From the NCBI GenBank assembly GCA_052174495.1, contig JBQMRR010000043.1, positions 1-15,925 on the forward strand: 15,925 bases of DNA, given 5' to 3'. The notes under the pieces are model-generated. The model was not told where the DNA came from and ran no database searches. It saw only the letters and a program-made list of their open reading frames with translations. Shown piece after piece: positions 8,111 through 15,925 of the stretch (position 1 is its first letter; each line of letters begins with the position of its first letter). The position numbers and the translations under genes are program-made. Origin of the DNA: Arsenophonus sp052174495. Its GTDB lineage: Bacteria; Pseudomonadota; Gammaproteobacteria; Enterobacterales; Enterobacteriaceae.

Positions 8111-9070
8111 AAGCGACAGCATCATCGGAAATGATAGGAAATAATGGATATAATTATTAATATCATCTTATTTTTGATTTTTAGCAAAAGTAAGTTCAGA
8201 TATACGATATGATCACCAAAAGTAGATCCAGACTCTCTGCTAGCCTGGAATAGTAACTCTAATTTTAGATGTTCTAGTTTTTGACGATATACCCTCATCA
8301 TGATATTTTACTTCAGCTACTATTCTTTAATCGATATCTTGCGATAAAGAAACTATGCAACAGAATTCTATATAGTGACCTGAAACTAAATAATTACAAG
8401 TTATTCTTTTTAATTATATTAAATAAATATATTTAAACTGATTAAATCATATTAATTGATTTTATGAAAATTAATTTACTATCCTAGTATAGATACAGAT
8501 AGTGTTGAGGTAAAATGAATATTTATTTTTAATATTAACTAATAATTTAGCTTTTAACTATTAATTAATTGTTTTTAATAAAAGTTACACTACTATAAGT
8601 TTATCTAAAATTAGATAATCTGAAACTGATTATAAGATATAATTTGTAGTTTAGTCATTCCCTAAGAATGAACTATAGAAAATTAATAAAAAAGAGTATT
8701 TTAGTTAACCATATATTTAGTAGTTCTTATTTATTATAAAAATTGGTATTTTACCAGTAAAAATCTGAAAATCTTTGTTGATAATATTTTTACTAATATA
8801 CCTTTAATCATAATTAAGCACAAATAAATCTGACTGAGTATGGATCACATCCATAATATTAAAAAACCTATTTACCATGTTATATAAATAGTATTGGTGA
8901 GCATTAACTCATTGTGGTAGGTGCTATATAATAAAAAGAATCCCATACATAGATCAAGTTAGTGCGGTTTATTTACGCACCAAATAGAATGTACAGTGTT
9001 ATTAACAGTTTTTGCTATAATCAAAATAAACTAAAAACCATTTTCATTAGACTCTGAAAAATTTTAATTA
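8111..9070. other. gene-free AT-rich DNA
   Basis: No gene is supported. The first 200 bp may be the eroded N-terminal part of the adjacent transposase. A small inverted repeat GTGCG / CGCAC lies at 8962-8980. The remainder shows stops in all frames. Confidence 0.5.
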
Positions 9071-9076
9071 ATTGTG

Positions 9077-9470
9077 TTAGTGGCCACATCCTCCTTCTTA
9101 TCATTGAAGTGTTGTATATTACAATACTTATTATCATCAGCTTGATTACTTTTACTTAGAATAGTTAATATATAATTTTCTTTATTATCAAAATATATCC
9201 TTATCTTTATGGTAAGAGTGAGCATGCTCATATGTGTGATAAATATTTGAACAACAACTAATTTCCTTTTATACTGGATCTTTTAATACTTCATTAAATA
9301 GTTCTAATACTGAATATGTAATATTGTGTTAACTTTAAATCATATCGTTATTTAGGTGAAATTTTTATCTATCTAGCGTGTAAAATACAGTTAAAATTAT
9401 ATTACATTGATTTATCGTCTGTTGATTGATAAATACAGAAAGTTTTATAACTCGTTTGACTTAACCCTTC
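9077..9470 (-). pseudogene. slyD: slyD remnant (FKBP-type peptidyl-prolyl isomerase)
   Basis: SlyD is a metal-binding prolyl isomerase with a His/Cys-rich tail that delivers nickel to hydrogenase. On the minus strand the last codons read EGGCGH then TAA (9077-9096). A His-rich tail HTYEHAHSYHKDKD is found at about 9197-9238. Ahead of it come a frame with FNEVLKD.V.KEI (compare FNVEVVAIREATEEEL) and one with NTILHIQ (compare NHMLAGQ), in the order expected for SlyD. Frames are broken by stops and indels, and the N-terminal FKBP domain beyond about 9470 is not readable. It was identified by motif order in several frames, so it is probable rather than certain. Confidence 0.55.
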
Positions 9471-9479
9471 ATTAAGTAA

Positions 9480-10970
9480 TCAGTTATCTTATAAAATTAT
9501 AGATGCATTGATCGAAAAAATTAATGTTTAATTTTAACACTTTTATAGTACAAAGATGGAAGATATCTCTTTTGCTTAAGAGATTAAAATTAATTTGATA
9601 TTGTTCTTTTAATACGGTTAATTATGGTATCATTTTTAAGCATATTCATATAAACTCATATAACCTCAACTTGTCCACTCATCAATATTCTGCACTAATG
9701 TTCTTGGAGTACTGATCATTATTATGATCAACTTTAAATAAGAAATTTTAGTATGTGTATAAAATAACTTTTATATTACTAATTTGATTTTGATAAAGAA
9801 AATAACTACTAATAACTGATCAAGGATCAGTATGAGTAACTCTTGCATTTTGATATAGCATAAATCATTAATATCACTATTTTATTTTGTCTCTATTTAC
9901 AATAATAAACACAAAATACTAATAATAATTATTACTAAATATAATTTAGTCGACATAGATATATAAATAGATTTTATGCGCCTACATAAAATTCAATAAT
10001 TGAATAACCTAATAGGTTAATTATTATAATTTTAATACTTAATATTCTGTTAAAATTCACTTATTTTCATATCTATTTTTCAAAATTATAAATTTCATAT
10101 TTTGTAAAATTATTGCCACAAACAATATAATTGTCTAAAAGGATTGCATAAGATAGTCAGATACTGATGTCTATCATAACGGTAACTAATTTAGTATTAC
10201 AATAAAGATTACTAAAATTACTAAAATAACATTAGATAAAGATAATTTCTTAAACTAATTACATTACTTTTATAGTTGTTACAAAAAATATTTAAATAGC
10301 CTTTAAAATAGAAAAAGAGAAGTAACCAGATAAAGATTACTAATCTATTTTTTAATTTATTAACAATAAGATATTATATGTAATTTTTATTATCAGTTTT
10401 TGTAACTGATGAATTTTATTCATTCATAATAATTATAACAAATATATTATTATCTTTAATATTGCTATAAAAGAATATTTCTTCTTCTTTAAAAAAAAGA
10501 AAATAATAAAAATTCAATATTTTTAAATTATTTATTTATTTAATATTAATATTTAATACATAATTTATACTAAATTAGTAAAATTAAATTTACTAAGAAC
10601 ATAAATTTATATTTATAATTAATATTTTAAAAAATTTTCTTTAAAAGAAGGATTGTATTAAAAATACAACCGGTAAAATAGAATTTTTCTGAATAATAAT
10701 TAATTTATTTAAATAAATAATTTCTACTGGTATCGTAACTGATATAGATTTCCTTAAAAACTTTAGATTATCGAAAAGCATTTGGAATAAAAACTATATA
10801 AAAGAAACTAAAGTACTAAACATTACATTACCCAGTAATGCGAAGTTTAGAAACTGCCTTTAATAAATTTGCCATAATCCGTAATATAACAGAGGGATAG
10901 GTACCATTAATGTCACTTACAAAGTGTAAATAAAGAAGTTTCAATTATATATTAGCAAAAATTATTATTT
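9480..10970. other. long gene-free, extremely AT-rich stretch
   Basis: Almost pure A/T in places, especially 10370-10720. No coding frame, RNA or recognisable remnant is visible. Many short A/T inverted repeats are expected by chance at this composition and are not listed. Confidence 0.6.
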
Positions 10971-11345
10971 TACTCCTAGAGTAATTTATAGCTAAATATC
11001 TGTATTTCACTCTTGTATTTTTAATAATCTTCTACAAACTAGATAATTTGATAAATAAAATAACTTTACATGATGAAATCTACTTAGAGGTCATTTTAAT
11101 TGGCTAAATAACTGTTCAGATTTTAAATCTGGAATTTCTTACTAATAACTTTTTAATTATTCAACTTTATCAAACGATCATGCCTAATTTAGGTTTGTTC
11201 GTAACGATTTCATACAATTTTACTCCATTCAGTAAAAGATAAACTCTTTATCAATAATTAACTTAAAAAGCTACCAACACCCTTACTCTACATTAAACTA
11301 TTTAAAAATCTGATTTGTCACATGACAATCTTAATCTCGAGCGAT
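10971..11345 (+). repeat. dispersed decayed repeat, copy B
   Basis: It is colinear with copy C (14650-15035) and inverted relative to copy A (831-1202). Shared landmarks with C in order: 'aatttatagc', 'ataatcttct', 'agataatt.g.taaataaa', 'taat(t/c)ggcta', 'cagattttaaatctg' versus 'cacattttaaatgtg', 'ctctttatcaataatta' and 'attaaact'. Similarity is about 65-70 percent by eye. Stops occur in all frames. The element is not identified. Confidence 0.7.
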
Positions 11346-11955
11346 TAAGAGCAGATTCTTTTTTTCTTTTATCTCTTATTTTACTGTATTTCAAGATTTC
11401 CTATCTTGAGTATAATATTTCCATTTAAATAATTTAAGAAAAAATGTTTCGTTGACTTCAATAATACCACTTATATATTTATTAGCTGTTTACCGCTAAA
11501 GTAAAGAAAAAAGAAGCAAAGATAGCTATCTAAATACTGTTTTAAATTAATACCTATTTGTTTTGTTGATTCCCCTGTAAAGTTAATCTATTCAAAATAG
11601 CTCATAAATAATTAAATTAATTATCTTTGTAATGTAGCTTCACTAGAAGACTTATAATCAAATTATTGATGTTTCCTGGAATCAGAGATTTTTGAATGAT
11701 ATCACTGTTGCAATCCTATTGAATAGTCTCTAACGGATAAAATGTTCACTGTGATAATATGGGTAGGATAAAGTGGAATGAGTTATTTCAATATATCAAT
11801 TAATGTCATTTGACAAATTATCGATGAATAAACTAATAAAATATAGCTTTATATTAATATGTGCTAAAAAAGAGTTTCTTTAATTTGAACGCTATTACAC
11901 AGATCAGAAAGCTGTAATCGTTTTCTTGTGAAAAACATTTTCCTCTTCTTGATGA
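11346..11955. other. gene-free AT-rich DNA
   Basis: No gene is recognised. Its 3' end may include the eroded N-terminal part of the following transposase remnant. Confidence 0.5.
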
Positions 11956-11959
11956 GATC

Positions 11960-12600
11960 TTCTGGCGGTCAATACGATAACTAAATTTCTGTTCGCAACT
12001 ACAGAGTGAAAATTTACATAAAATGAGTAGAAAAGCATCTCTAACTGAGATATAAAATGTTAAAAAGCTACGCGTCTGCTTATTTTAACGTATATTGAAA
12101 TGTCTTCTGTAAATACCAAACAAAACTTGACGATCTATATCTTTTTATAAGTATAGATTCTCGCCCCTTGATGGGTTCTTATCCTTATTTAGAATATTAA
12201 GACCAAAGCAATGTTCAACGATTCTTACATGCTATTAACCAAACGTTTCCTATAATTATCCATCGAACACTTAGCAATGACAAAGAATTTATAGATCGCC
12301 TTTTGATCTGCGGAAACGTTCAGATACTAAAAAATCACTCCCACGTTTATATAAAAAGATTGGTATAGAACGCCACCTCATACTCCGCTGAGGCATCCTT
12401 AAGCAAGGGGTGGTATAGTTAATCAATTTAATAACGTAATAGAAGAGATTGGCTGCATAGTCTTTATTTCAATTATGATGAAGAGTTTAAGATCACTCTG
12501 CGTTGATATATTTAATTGTATAATAAAAATTATTCAATAAGTATTAAACTAATACTCCATTACAATCTATAAAAATTAGTTTAAAGTTAAACTTTAATTA
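11960..12600 (+). pseudogene. IS481-type transposase remnant (best preserved copy)
   Basis: The DDE integrase core is readable from about 12078: AYFNVY (first catalytic Asp of 'HID' replaced by Tyr), YLFISID (12138-12158), RFLHAI (12219-12236), NDKEFIDR (12276-12299, compare DNGKEFTDR). A 1-base loss near 12303 shifts the frame to DLRKRSDTKK and IGIERHLILR (12359-12388, compare GIEHRLTPPR). The original frame returns with LHSLYFNYDEEF..TLR (12453 onward) and LYN (12516-12524, compare LYNHQLPQ). At least six stops are present. DNA upstream to about 11960 still resembles the 8-kb remnant. The element is inactive and both termini are lost. Confidence 0.85.
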
Positions 12601-12654
12601 TTAATTAATGTTATATTATAGAATATAACAACGTTATTATTTAGTATAATAACG
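12581..12654. repeat. three consecutive perfect hairpins
   Basis: Within 74 bp, starting inside the eroded C-terminal end of the transposase remnant, lie TTAAAGT-TAA-ACTTTAA (12581-12597), GTTATATT-ATAG-AATATAAC (12610-12629) and CGTTATTAT-TTAGT-ATAATAACG (12632-12654), with stems of 7, 8 and 9 bp. Each is perfect, in DNA where all else has drifted. They may be an insertion sequence end, a transcript end or chance in A/T-rich DNA. Three in tandem is more than I would expect by chance. Confidence 0.55.
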
Positions 12655-13528
12655 ATATAATATCTATTCTTGCATCATTTTTAAGTAAGATGCTTATCTA
12701 TTTATCCCAAAATACTTTTATTTTCTAGTGAAATTTATTAATGAAGTAGGAATGGTATTTAATACTTTAATTAAAGATTCCACTTTCAATCATTAAGTTT
12801 TACATTTAAGCACTACTTGAGCAATGTGCCAAGTGAGAACTGTAAAATTATTGTGAAAAATAAAGTAATATAAGAGTATTAAGGGTAATTACCCCCACTT
12901 AAAATCACTTTAACTGAGCAGGTTAAAGCAAATTAAAAGATAAATTTTTATAGTAGACTAGATCATAATTTCATCTATAAACTGAATAATAAATTATTAT
13001 TATAATGATTGTTTTATTTTTTTGTTATAGCAACACGATTAGTATCGTCATACAAAATATTGATAATGATATGTTCTATTTGATGAAAATAATTTATGAT
13101 TATAATATTTTTATCTATCTCAATTGACTTTTGAAGTTGATAGTATTTTTTGTGTATTTTATCAATGATATTTAATCTATTAATTATACTTTTACCACTA
13201 GATACTTTTACTACCAGGAATTTATCGGAATTTATCTCTCAAATATTATTGCTAGCTTTATATTATATATTATTTTTGCTTATTTTATAACCATTATACG
13301 CCACTACCTAAATAGTGGTTAATAATAATAACTAATTTCTAGTAGTTTATTAACTTTTTAGCATTTCATTGAAAATGAAGCTTTTCTTTCAGTAAGAGCA
13401 CTATTATCATAGATTTTTAGAAATTTTAGTTCATGCCGTTAGTGCGCACTACTAGTAACTTATATTGATATACTAGTTTATCAATTAACTTAGAATCGCC
13501 TATTATGCGCAAATTTTGTCAACATAAA
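12655..13528. other. gene-free AT-rich DNA
   Basis: No gene is recognised. A 12-bp perfect palindrome GGGTAATTACCC lies at 12883-12894, and a hairpin CCACTA-CCTAAA-TAGTGG at 13301-13318. Otherwise there are stops in all frames. Confidence 0.5.
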
Positions 13529-14499
13529 TTACTTAAAAATACTTTTTTCTGCTAAATATAATACAAAATAGCTCAAAATTAGATTAACACCGGGAGATTT
13601 AATAGCATCTAATTCTTCTAGAACAACATCGATTTCATTAATCGCACCCACTTAAGCAACAAATTTTATTTGAGAAAATTCACCATTGATCTGATAAGCT
13701 GCTAATAGTAGTTCAGTTCTTTAACGAATATCACGAATAATATCAAGATAAGTACCAGCAGGTTTTATCATTAAAACATCAGCACCTTCTTTCTCATCTA
13801 TCAATGATTCTCTAATTGCTTTATTACGATTCATTGGGTCGATTTCGTAACTTTTACGATCATCAATTAAATAAGATCCTTGCGGCTTCGTGAAAGGGAT
13901 ATAAAGGTTAGACGAAAATTTGATTGAATAGCACATAATGCAATTATTAGTAAAACCTGCTTTATCTAGTTCTACACGAATTACGCTGATCTGCCCGTCC
14001 ATCGCGAAGAAGGTACGATAAAATCAGCAACCAGCATTTGTGCCACAACGACTACTTGTAGGCAGAGATTGAGTAATGTTGCGTCATTATCAACGCAATT
14101 TCTACCTAGAATCTCACAGTGATTATGAAAGGTGTATTCATAAAAATAAATATATGAAATGACTAGCATATCGGGTACAGTATCCTTACAAGCTTTTAAC
14201 ATATGGTCAACTAAGGCATATTCTTTCCAAGTATCGCTACCTATTTCATCAAGATGGTGTGAAATGAAAAATAATATTACTGACTTTAGCTCGTCTTTAG
14301 CAATCCGCTCGATTTCATAAGGTAACCTCTGTTCCGGGGGGGTACGAAAAATCCTAGGCATAGTAGCAATAAACTTATAATTTTTAATTTCTTCCTTGAC
14401 AAAAATAGGAAATATAAGAACATTTAATGTTAAAATCGTTTCTTTGAATAAATCGCGAACTATTTTTGTTTAACGCAATCGCCTTAAACGATGAATAGT
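13529..14499 (-). pseudogene. hemB: delta-aminolevulinic acid dehydratase (porphobilinogen synthase), broken
   Basis: HemB joins two 5-aminolevulinate molecules into porphobilinogen in heme synthesis. Nearly the whole protein can be read on the minus strand: RLRRLR (near 14480), LNVLIFPIFVKEEI, MPRIFRTP (14361), ISHHLDEIGSDTWKE, VDNDATL, MDGQ, PMNRNKAIRESLIDE, then AYQINGEF and LILSYFVL to TAA at 13529-13531. Lesions: in-frame TAA at 14470-14472, 13721-13723 and 13652-13654, and a 1-base loss near 14003 that shifts frame before MDGQ. The start codon is not evident. The Schiff-base lysines remain (codons 13919-13921 in YSIKF and 13763-13765 in MIKPAG), but two of three zinc cysteines became Tyr (14146-14148 and 14140-14142), both G-to-A changes. 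A run of seven G on the plus strand lies at 14336-14342. Identification is secure and the gene cannot function as written. Confidence 0.95.
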
Positions 14500-14649
14500 T
14501 TATTGATGTTGCAAAAACCTTCTCCTTGCTATTAATACTTAAATTATAATTAATTATAATTTTTTTTATAAAAATTTCAGTGTATTATAAATAATAATTT
14601 ATCTTACATCTTTATTAATAGTGCCGTTTTCTATGGCTATTTGCTAAAA

Positions 14650-15035
14650 GTTGTTGCTTTGCTTGCATAGCAATTTATAGCCACCTCTATATTTCAATTA
14701 TTACGGTTCAAATAATCTTCTCCAGAATAGATAATTCGCTAAATAAATGACCTTACTCTATGTAATCTACTCAGCTATTTCTTTAATCGGCTAATATAAT
14801 TATTCACATTTTAAATGTGAATTTTTTAGGAAATAATTCTTTAATTACATAACCTTATTAGGTGATGGTGATTAATTTTATGCTCGCTAGCGCAAAGGCT
14901 TTGTACTATTTAGCTACATCTAAGTAAATTATTGACTCTTTATCAATAATTATCTCAAAAACAGCTAATACATTCTGTATTAAACTCTTAAAGAATCTTA
15001 TCGCTCACATATAACCATTATCGATCTGATGGTGA
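14650..15035 (+). repeat. dispersed decayed repeat, copy C
   Basis: It is colinear with copy B (10971-11345) and inverted relative to copy A (831-1202). It contains the inverted repeat 'attcacattttaaatgtgaat' near 14803-14822, which is conserved in pattern in copy B as 'cagattttaaatctg', suggesting a structured element. A suspected IS481 fragment follows about 160 bp downstream. No protein family could be assigned in any frame. Confidence 0.7.
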
Positions 15036-15199
15036 TTAAGACCGTAATTCTTCATGGTAATTTAAAAATTAAATTACTCTTTAAAAGCAATCAAAAGTAT
15101 CCATTTTTGCTAAAAAGCAGATAAAATCTGTTTACTTTGGGTCTATTACAAGTTAAAATTTAATTGGAGTAAATATATTATTTTATCTAATACACTAAT

Positions 15200-15365
15200 T
15201 TTAGATACATTAACTCTAGGTTTAGCTTAATAGCCCTCTTATTTTCCCATTTGATGGGTTCTTTTTGAGAACAATTTTGTTATCTGTTTCTCAAACTGAG
15301 TATCAATAAAAACATCCTGTCACAGAGAATTAATTTGTATAGATCTGTACGGAGAAATTCTTTAA
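15200..15365 (+). pseudogene. possible IS481-type transposase fragment (fourth copy)
   Basis: DNA 'ccatttgatgggttctt' at 15247-15263 resembles 'ccccttgatgggttctt' in the 12-kb transposase remnant, at the position of its RWVF-type codons. Further on, 'catcctgtcac.gagaat' and 'aatttgtatagatctgtacgg' (about 15313-15351) resemble the 'ILTDNGKEF.DR..GLRKR' coding segment of that copy. Nothing matches after about 15365. The CCCAT/ATGGG stem followed by TTCTTTTT could also be read as a terminator, but homology explains it as well. Confidence 0.35.
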
Positions 15366-15479
15366 TCATAACTGTGAAATCCTAATTTTTTGCTAGTCGT
15401 GATATCTTCAGCGTTTTTATACCTTCGTAATAATATGCCTTATTGAGGATTTGACGATAAATCACTGTAAGATACTATT

Positions 15480-15701
15480 TTGAAATACCTAGCTGGAATA
15501 TGGATAATATAAGTGCCTAATTATCTCTTCCTGCGTCAAGATCCTCTGCTGGTGGTGCTTAGTTAAGTGGTTATAGTAATGATTCACAACCACTTCATTT
15601 CGGTAATGTCATAGTTTTAACGTGAATAATTAGAGTTGATATAGAGCCAGAGCTATTTGAGAGCATAGCACGCTCCTTTCATTTTTATCGAAGTCAACTT
15701 T
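15480..15701 (-). pseudogene. unidentified decayed reading frame
   Basis: One minus-strand frame stays protein-like for about 70 codons with only three stops: it reads KVDFDKNERSVLCSQIALAL, then HYRNEVVVNHYYNHLTKHHQ, then RILTQEEIIRHLYYPYSS. Composition is mixed and polar, unlike random AT-rich translation. I recognise no family. A perfect inverted repeat AAGTGGTT / AACCACTT (8 bp, 15-nt loop, 15565-15595) lies inside. The gene may extend past the window edge, since 15702-15925 is also comparatively GC-rich. Confidence 0.3.
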
Positions 15702-15925
15702 TTTCCAGTAACATCAGTACTTATGAATTCAGCTAACTCTCCCACTACTTCCTATGCAGATCATATTTTCTACACAGCAAAAAGGCTATTTCCATTTATT
15801 AAATCATAATTCTTATGCAACAATCAGATGACATGGCCTTGCTAAATCCATTATACCGCTCCTTTTTAAAGAGTAACTCAACGCTATACAGCATGCTTAA
15901 TATTTAGACTTCTACAGGATGACGA

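Noticed and set aside
13721..14361. Two separate small genes of 93 and 126 codons
   Set aside because: They are consecutive pieces of one hemB gene split by a frameshift near 14003, with matching HemB sequence also before and after them.
15246..15265. Rho-independent terminator (CCCAT-TTG-ATGGG then TTCTTTTT)
   Set aside because: The stem is only 5 bp and the same 'ttgatgggttctt' occurs inside the 12-kb transposase remnant, so homology with transposase coding DNA explains it.
1..15925. CRISPR array
   Set aside because: No regularly spaced direct repeats of 23-40 bp with unique spacers were seen. The repeats found are long, degenerate and dispersed.

Overview
The window looks like a piece of a strongly degraded gammaproteobacterial genome, most likely an Enterobacterales insect symbiont in the middle of genome reduction. 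Three things point that way: very low GC throughout, only two clearly intact genes in 15.9 kb, and broken but readable genes of enterobacterial type scattered in non-coding DNA. DksA is nearly residue-for-residue the enterobacterial protein, and the broken hemB and Lpp-like lipoprotein also match enterobacterial families. Serratia symbiotica, Sodalis-allied and Arsenophonus-like symbionts all have such genomes. The sequence alone does not let me choose among them.

Layout. Bases 1-1850 are gene-free and hold one copy (A) of a decayed repeat of about 370 bp. Intact dksA (1948-2403, +) has a plausible promoter and a G-rich leader hairpin. From 2404 to about 5000 there is only decayed DNA, with a probable remnant of an IS481-type transposase near 2990-3300. 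A broken Lpp-like lipoprotein gene (5173-5666, -) still has a near-consensus promoter and a minus-strand hairpin terminator. A possible divergent promoter at 5810-5837 starts toward a hairpin with no gene behind it. An intact dicarboxylate/amino acid:cation symporter (6063-7334, -) follows.

The rest is a graveyard. It contains a clear IS481-type transposase ruin (7539-8110, -), a ghost of slyD (about 9077-9470, -), a very AT-rich desert to about 10.97 kb, repeat copy B, a second clear IS481-type ruin (11960-12600, +) followed by three back-to-back hairpins, a hemB pseudogene (13529-14499, -) with three stops and one frameshift, repeat copy C, a possible further IS481 scrap (about 15200-15365, +) and an unidentified decayed reading frame (15480-15701, -).

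Functionally, what remains is a stringent-response transcription factor (DksA) and an anionic substrate importer. Loss of hemB implies the cell cannot make porphobilinogen unless another copy exists elsewhere, so heme or a precursor would have to come from the host or a partner. I found no convincing novel multi-gene system. The best leads are the unexplained three-copy repeat, the hairpin cluster at 12581-12654, the orphan promoter at 5810, and the lipoprotein locus whose control signals outlived its reading frame.
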